Source: Sphingomonas sp. TDK1 (GTDB taxonomy: Bacteria > Pseudomonadota > Alphaproteobacteria > Sphingomonadales > Sphingomonadaceae). Taken from it: a stretch of DNA of 64,000 bases. The stretch lies in assembly GCF_001650735.1 (NCBI RefSeq), contig NZ_LXVY01000003.1:124001-188000 (forward strand), written 5' to 3'. A program made the position numbers and the translations under genes. The notes beneath the pieces were generated by a model. That model made no database searches and had not been told where the DNA came from. It was given only the letters and a program-made list of their open reading frames with translations. Within the stretch, counting starts at the first letter, position 1. Each line of letters starts with the position of its first letter. Below are positions 60,307-64,000 of the stretch, piece after piece.

Positions 60307-61386
60307 TTAGCGCAGGCCGCGCGCGATCCGCATGACGTAGCTGATGATCTCCGCCACCGCGGCATAATGCTCGACCGGAATCGGCTGATCGAGCTCGGCG
60401 CTGGCATAGAGCGCACGGGCGAGGGGGCGGTTCTCCACCAACGGAATCTTGTGTTCCGTCGCCACTTCGCGGATCTTCAGCGCGATCGCATCCACGCCCT
60501 TCGCCACCACCACCGGCGCGCCCATGCTGCCATGGTCGTACTGGAGTGCCACGGCATAGTGGGTTGGGTTGGTGATGACGACGCTTGCCTTGGGCACATT
60601 GGCCATCATCCGGCTGCGCGAGCGCTGCATCTGGAGGGCGCGGATCTTGCCCTTGATCTTCGGGTCGCCCTCGCTCTCCTTATACTCGTCCTTCACTTCC
60701 TGCAGGCTCATCCGCATGCGCTTCATGAAGGAGAGGCGCTGCCAGACGAAGTCGAACAGGGCGAGCGCGCCGACCAGCATCGCGATCGGGCGGAGCATGG
60801 CGAGGACGATGTCACCGGTGGCGGTGCCGGCGTCGATCAGGTCGGCGCCGACCAGCCGGTCGATCGTTGCGGCGTGCGGCCAGGCAATGGCGGCGGCGAT
60901 GCCGGCGACCAGGCACAGCTTGGCGAAGGTCTTGAAGAACTCCATCAGCGCCTGCTTGCCGAACATCCGCTTGGCGCCGCTGAACGGATTGAGCTTGCTC
61001 CATTTGGGCTTGATGCGCGACCAGCTGATCATTGGCCGGCCCTGCAGGATGCCGCCGAGCACCGCGAAGCCGAACAGGGCGGCCAGGATCGGAGCCAGCG
61101 CGGTGCCGATCGCGCCCAGCAATCCGGTGGCAAAATTCTGGGCACCGGTCGGCTCGAGCCGAAAATCGTCGGCGCCGCCCCATAGCCGTACGAACAGCAT
61201 CGTGAATTGCTGGATCGTATAGGTCCCGAGGCCGCCCATCACCACCAACGCAGCGACGAACATCGCTGCGTGGCGCATTTCCGGCGCCATCGGCACGTCG
61301 CCGCGCTTTCGCGCGTCTTCGAGTTTCTTGTCTGTAGGGTCCTGGGTCTTGTCGTCCGAATCCCCGCCGCCGCCGCCGCCGGCCAT
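60307..61386 (-). CDS. flhB: Flagellar type III export protein FlhB
   Basis: A 359-residue export gate component. After a run of glycine, D-P-T-D-K-K-L-E-D-A-R-K-R-G-D-V-P is the typical start, about four membrane helices follow, and N-P-T-H (near 265-268) is the self-cleavage site that switches substrate. The C-terminal V-E-N-R-P-L-A-R-A-L-Y is usual. It overlaps the fliR stop (TGATG). Confidence 0.95.
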   Translation of the reverse strand: MAGGGGGGDSDDKTQDPTDKKLEDARKRGDVPMAPEMRHAAMFVAALVVMGGLGTYTIQQFTMLFVRLWGGADDFRLEPTGAQNFATGLLGAIGTALAPILAALFGFAVLGGILQGRPMISWSRIKPKWSKLNPFSGAKRMFGKQALMEFFKTFAKLCLVAGIAAAIAWPHAATIDRLVGADLIDAGTATGDIVLAMLRPIAMLVGALALFDFVWQRLSFMKRMRMSLQEVKDEYKESEGDPKIKGKIRALQMQRSRSRMMANVPKASVVITNPTHYAVALQYDHGSMGAPVVVAKGVDAIALKIREVATEHKIPLVENRPLARALYASAELDQPIPVEHYAAVAEIISYVMRIARGLR

Positions 61387-62144
61387 CACCAGCCCCTTTG
61401 CAGCGCGTCACCCATGGCCTGGGTGAAGAAGGTGAGCATCGTTCCGATCGTCGTGATCATCAAGGCGATCCCGAGCAGCAGGTTCAGCGGCTGGGCGATG
61501 AAGAACACCTGGATCGCCGGCGCCACGCGAGCGGCGAGGCCGAGCGCCACGTTGAAGACGATGCCGTAGACGAGGAAGGGCGCCGCAAGGCTGATCCCGA
61601 GCGTCATCGAACGGCCGATCGCCTGCACGGCGAGCTCGGCGAAATCGTGCATCGGCGGCATGCCGCCGATCGGGAAGGTCTGATAACTGTGGACGATCGC
61701 CCCCAGCCAGAGATGGTGGACCTGCATGCCCATGCACGCCAGCGCGGCCACGATGCCGACCAGCTTGGAGAGCATCGGTGCCTGACCCGACTGCGACGGA
61801 TCGAAGATCACCGCGGAGGAGAGGCCGATCTGCGTGCTCATGATCGAGCCTGCCATCGAGATCGAGAAGAACAGGATCTTGACGATCATCCCCATGGCGA
61901 GGCCGGTCATCAGCTCGGTCACCAGCACCGCGGGGAGCACGGCCCCGGCCTGCACTGCAACGCGGGCGGGGTCGCCGATCAGGCCGTAGATCGCGAAGGA
62001 CATTGCGAAGGCGATCATCAGCCGAATGCGGCCGGGGATCGCCTCTTCGCCGAACACCGGCAGCAGCATCAGCACCGCCCCGACCCGCGCGAAGACGATG
62101 AAGAAGGCCGAAACCTGCAGCGCGAGATCGGGGGGGACGATCAT
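61386..62144 (-). CDS. fliR: Flagellar export protein FliR
   Basis: A 252-residue membrane protein of the export gate. F-F-I-V-F-A-R-V-G-A-V-L-M-L-L-P near the start, G-L-S-S-A-V-I-F-D-P and F-I-A-Q-P-L-N-L-L-L-G are typical of FliR. About six helices. It overlaps fliQ by 4 bp and flhB by 1-3 bp. Confidence 0.95.
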   Translation of the reverse strand: MIVPPDLALQVSAFFIVFARVGAVLMLLPVFGEEAIPGRIRLMIAFAMSFAIYGLIGDPARVAVQAGAVLPAVLVTELMTGLAMGMIVKILFFSISMAGSIMSTQIGLSSAVIFDPSQSGQAPMLSKLVGIVAALACMGMQVHHLWLGAIVHSYQTFPIGGMPPMHDFAELAVQAIGRSMTLGISLAAPFLVYGIVFNVALGLAARVAPAIQVFFIAQPLNLLLGIALMITTIGTMLTFFTQAMGDALQRGW

Positions 62145-62404
62145 CCGTGAATGATCATGTCGCTGATCTTGCCCATGAACTGACCGAGAGACTCGCCGAT
62201 CGTGGGCAGCATCAGCAGGAACACCAGCCCCATCGCAACCAGCTTGGGCACGAAGGTGAGGGTGGTTTCCTGGATCTGGGTGAGGGCCTGGAGCAGGCCG
62301 ATGAAGACGCCCACGATCAGCGAGGTCAGCAGCAGCGGTCCGGCGACGGTCAGGATCAGCATCAGCGCGGATTCGGTGAGGCTGATCAGCTGCGCGGGCG
62401 ACAT
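62141..62404 (-). CDS. fliQ: Flagellar export protein FliQ
   Basis: An 87-residue protein with two transmembrane helices. V-G-V-F-I-G-L-L-Q-A-L-T-Q-I-Q-E-T-T-L-T-F-V-P-K is the family signature. It forms part of the core export complex with FliP and FliR. Confidence 0.96.
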   Translation of the reverse strand: MSPAQLISLTESALMLILTVAGPLLLTSLIVGVFIGLLQALTQIQETTLTFVPKLVAMGLVFLLMLPTIGESLGQFMGKISDMIIHG

Positions 62405-62422
62405 GGAGTCAGCGTGCCTCGG

Positions 62423-62746
62423 TCAGATCTGCATGCGCATGATGTCGGTATAGGCACCGACCACGCGGTCGCGCACCGCCACCATGGTGTCGAGCGCGGT
62501 TTCGGCGGCGCCGATCGCGGTGACGACGTCGATCAGATCGCCCTTGCCGGCAACCTGCTTGGCCGACGCGGTTTCCGCGCTGCGCAGCTTGTCTGCGGTG
62601 CCCCCGACAAGATTCTCCACCATCGCGCCGAAGCCCGAATTCTCGCCGTCGCCGATCGCATCGCTGCCGCCGGCCTTGCTGAGGGTGTTTCCGATAGACG
62701 CGACCCGGCCATACGCCTTGGTGGCGTCCAATGCTCCGATGGACAT
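62423..62746 (-). CDS. fliE: Flagellar hook-basal body protein FliE
   Basis: A 107-residue helical protein ending V-R-D-R-V-V-G-A-Y-T-D-I-M-R-M-Q-I, the standard FliE close (Y-x-E-I-M-x-M-x-I/V). A-E-T-A-L-D-T-M-V-A-V precedes it. It is a junction between the MS ring and the rod. It lies 18 bp before fliQ. Confidence 0.93.
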   Translation of the reverse strand: MSIGALDATKAYGRVASIGNTLSKAGGSDAIGDGENSGFGAMVENLVGGTADKLRSAETASAKQVAGKGDLIDVVTAIGAAETALDTMVAVRDRVVGAYTDIMRMQI

Positions 62747-62758
62747 GATGCTAGATCC

Positions 62759-63166
62759 TTACTTGAGCAGATCGATGGTGCGCATCGTGAGGCTCTTGGC
62801 CGCTTCGATGGCGTTGAGATTGGCTTCGTAGCTGCGCTGTGCCGCCTTCATGTCGGCGCTTTCGATCAGGCCGTTGACGTTCGGGCGCAGCACATAGCCT
62901 TGTGCGTCCGCCGCCGGATGGCCCGGCTGGTAGACCTTCACGAAATCCGATTGGTCGGCTTGGATCGACTTCACCTTCACGCCGGTGCCGCCATTGGCGC
63001 GGTCTACCGCCGCCTGGAAGCTGACGACCTTGCGGCGATAGGGATTGCCGCCGGGGGTGTCGGCGACGGAGTCCTGGTTCGCGAGGTTCTCCGCGATCAC
63101 CCGCATGCGCAGCGACTGCGCGCGCAGGCCAGAGGCGGAAACGCCGAGCGAAGCATCCAAATCCAT
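62759..63166 (-). CDS. flgC: Flagellar proximal rod protein FlgC
   Basis: A 135-residue rod protein: S-G-L-R-A-Q-S-L-R-M-R-V-I-A-E-N-L-A-N near 12-30 and the C-terminal A-A-Q-R-S-Y-E-A-N-L-N-A-I-E. GGAGG precedes the ATG. It is first in the minus-strand run; flgB, which usually comes just before it, is not here. Confidence 0.94.
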   Translation of the reverse strand: MDLDASLGVSASGLRAQSLRMRVIAENLANQDSVADTPGGNPYRRKVVSFQAAVDRANGGTGVKVKSIQADQSDFVKVYQPGHPAADAQGYVLRPNVNGLIESADMKAAQRSYEANLNAIEAAKSLTMRTIDLLK

Positions 63167-63281
63167 TGTTGATCCTCCACGGCCCGAAAAGCGGCCACGC
63201 CATCATTGTAGGCAAATTTTGCCGGGCAGGGCGTCGGGGGCGGAAAAAAGGTTCCTATAAGTCTGGTGGAAAGGGAGACGC
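63167..63281. promoter_or_regulatory. Divergent flgC/fliN regulatory region
   Basis: A 115-bp gap. It holds GGCAAA-T-TTTGCC (63211-63223), a perfect 6-bp inverted repeat around one base. GG-N8-GC spacing does not fit sigma54 (GG-N10-GC), so its role is open. A C-rich stretch and CCTATAAG (63254) lie before fliN. Confidence 0.45.
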
Positions 63282-63518
63282 ATGTCCGTACTCGATGGAA
63301 TCATGATCGAAATGTCGGTGGTGCTCGGCTCGACCGAAGTGCCCGTCCGGCAGATCCTGCAGATGAGCCGCGGGGCGATGATCCCGCTGGACTGCGGGCA
63401 GGACGATCCGAGCATGGTCTATGTGAATGGCGAGCTCGTCGCCCTGGGCCGCATCCTTGTCGACGGCGAGGTGATGTCGCTCGAAATCTCCGAACTCGTG
63501 AAGAAGTCGCGTAACTGA
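63282..63518 (+). CDS. fliN: Flagellar motor switch protein FliN
   Basis: A 78-residue protein that is almost only the SpoA domain (V-L-G-S-T-E-V-P-V-R-Q-I-L and P-L-D-C-G-Q, then V-Y-V-N-G-E-L-V-A-L-G-R-I-L-V-D-G-E). The longer N-terminal part of most FliN proteins is missing. AAGGGAG is 6 bases before ATG 63282. It overlaps fliO by TGATG. Confidence 0.9.
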   Translation: MSVLDGIMIEMSVVLGSTEVPVRQILQMSRGAMIPLDCGQDDPSMVYVNGELVALGRILVDGEVMSLEISELVKKSRN

Positions 63519-64000
63519 TGGACCTCCTGTCGATGCTGCGTACGCTGGGCGCGCTGGGCCTGGTGCTGGGGATGCTGGCAACGGCCCTTTGGGTCGTGCG
63601 CCGCTACGATCTGAAGCTGCCGGGCCGGGTGACCGGCGGCGGGCGCAAGCGGGTCGAGCTTGTCGAGCGGCTGGCGGTGGACGCCAAGCGCTCGGTCGCG
63701 CTGATCCGGCGCGACGGGTGTGAGCATCTGATCTTTATCGGCCCGGAAGGCCATGCGACGATCGAGACCGGGATCATCCCGCCGGTGCAGCCGGCTGCGG
63801 ACGTGGCGACGGACGATGTGCCCGCCAAGATCGAGGACGATCTCGCGGTTCTGAAGGCGGGCGTGGCCAAGCTGGCCGGTAAGCTCGACTTCAAGGCGAT
63901 GGTCGATCGCGTGCGGCCGGACGCTGCGGCGCCCACCCAGGGTGCGCCTGCCGACGTCGAATCTGCCGAGACGGTGGAAGAAGTGGTGGTTGCAGCGCCG
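63518..64000 (+). CDS. fliO: Flagellar biosynthesis protein FliO (partial)
   Basis: The first ~161 residues; the gene runs off the window. One membrane helix (L-G-A-L-G-L-V-L-G-M-L-A-T-A-L-W-V-V) is followed by a cytoplasmic domain with R-V-E-L-V-E-R-L-A-V-D-A-K-R-S-V-A-L-I-R-R-D, the usual FliO strand pattern. It starts inside the fliN stop, and fliP is the likely next gene. Confidence 0.85.
   Translation, partial: MDLLSMLRTLGALGLVLGMLATALWVVRRYDLKLPGRVTGGGRKRVELVERLAVDAKRSVALIRRDGCEHLIFIGPEGHATIETGIIPPVQPAADVATDDVPAKIEDDLAVLKAGVAKLAGKLDFKAMVDRVRPDAAAPTQGAPADVESAETVEEVVVAAP

Noticed and set aside
63167..63281. A sigma54 (-24/-12) promoter between flgC and fliN
   Set aside because: The GGCAAATTTTGCC element has GG and GC only 8 bases apart instead of 10, and no other GG-N10-GC with the right context was found.
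1..64000. CRISPR arrays, transposases, integrases, phage genes or tRNA genes
   Set aside because: None were found on either strand by eye; the only dense tandem repeat is the coding CACGAT run. Short tRNA genes could still be confirmed or excluded with a covariance-model scan.

Overview
The window is 64 kb of GC-rich, gene-dense chromosome from an alphaproteobacterium, most likely a sphingomonad (Sphingomonas or a close relative). The grounds are the rpsT-dnaA gene pair, several TonB-dependent receptors, a glycine-condensing 5-aminolevulinate synthase (the C4 heme pathway of alphaproteobacteria), fused cysNC, CcrM-type GANTC sites in front of dnaA, and the general look of the proteins. I saw no tRNA, rRNA, insertion sequence, prophage or CRISPR array. 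Two genes (13148-13947 and 31139-32423) carry frameshifts.

Layout. 1-2.95 kb: the end of a histidine kinase, a metallo-beta-lactamase-fold hydrolase and a catalase. 3.05-6.16 kb: a tight five-gene operon for a cobalt-type nitrile hydratase / thiocyanate hydrolase-like enzyme whose beta subunit is split into two genes placed on either side of the metal-binding subunit, followed by an aquaporin-like channel and a nickel/cobalt permease. 6.2-12.3 kb: a DUF983 protein, a small unknown protein, a MocR regulator, a cyanide-insensitive bd-type quinol oxidase (cydAB plus a 40-residue DUF2474 peptide) and hemA, so oxidase and heme supply are joined. 12.3-16.8 kb: two alpha/beta hydrolases (one broken), a polysaccharide-deacetylase-like protein translationally coupled to a glycosyltransferase, and a GNAT enzyme. 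16.9-21.1 kb: a phytase-like phosphatase divergent from a TonB receptor. 21.4-25 kb: cysDNCQ sulfate activation. 25-28 kb: UDP-glucose dehydrogenase, a 20-residue phenylalanine-rich ORF ahead of an intrinsic terminator, and an EAL protein. 28-31 kb: a TPR hybrid kinase and a single-domain response regulator. 31-34.7 kb: a frameshifted MHS-family transporter and an OmpR-type two-component pair. 34.8-36.7 kb: rpsU, an FKBP isomerase and a metallophosphatase. 36.7-43.2 kb: nucleotide-sugar genes (wecC, wecB, galU, a second UDP-HexNAc dehydrogenase and an epimerase) with a parDE module between them. 43.2-50.3 kb: a long minus-strand housekeeping run (moeB-like, dut, coaBC, ubiB, ubiE). 50.4-53.9 kb: mutM, rpsT, dnaA, GNAT. 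54-56 kb: a small secreted protein, an AHL-lactonase-like enzyme and a deaminase. 56-60.3 kb: a Fur-type iron-uptake operon (TonB siderophore receptor, DUF3649, PepSY, DUF3325). 60.3-64 kb: flagellar export and basal-body genes (flhB, fliR, fliQ, fliE, flgC) divergent from fliN-fliO; flgB is not in its usual place.

The most notable observations are regulatory: eight GANTC sites in 344 bp before and into dnaA; a 15-bp perfect inverted repeat that joins the parDE promoter to the parD start codon; a short Phe-rich ORF with mutually exclusive hairpins and an intrinsic terminator upstream of ugd; three in-phase 10-bp repeats before the ompR-type regulator; and a Fur-like palindrome lying between the -35 and -10 of the siderophore receptor. 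On the gene-content side, the split-beta cobalt hydratase operon and the MocR-oxidase-hemA cluster stand out. All functional calls come from reading motifs; no database search was run.
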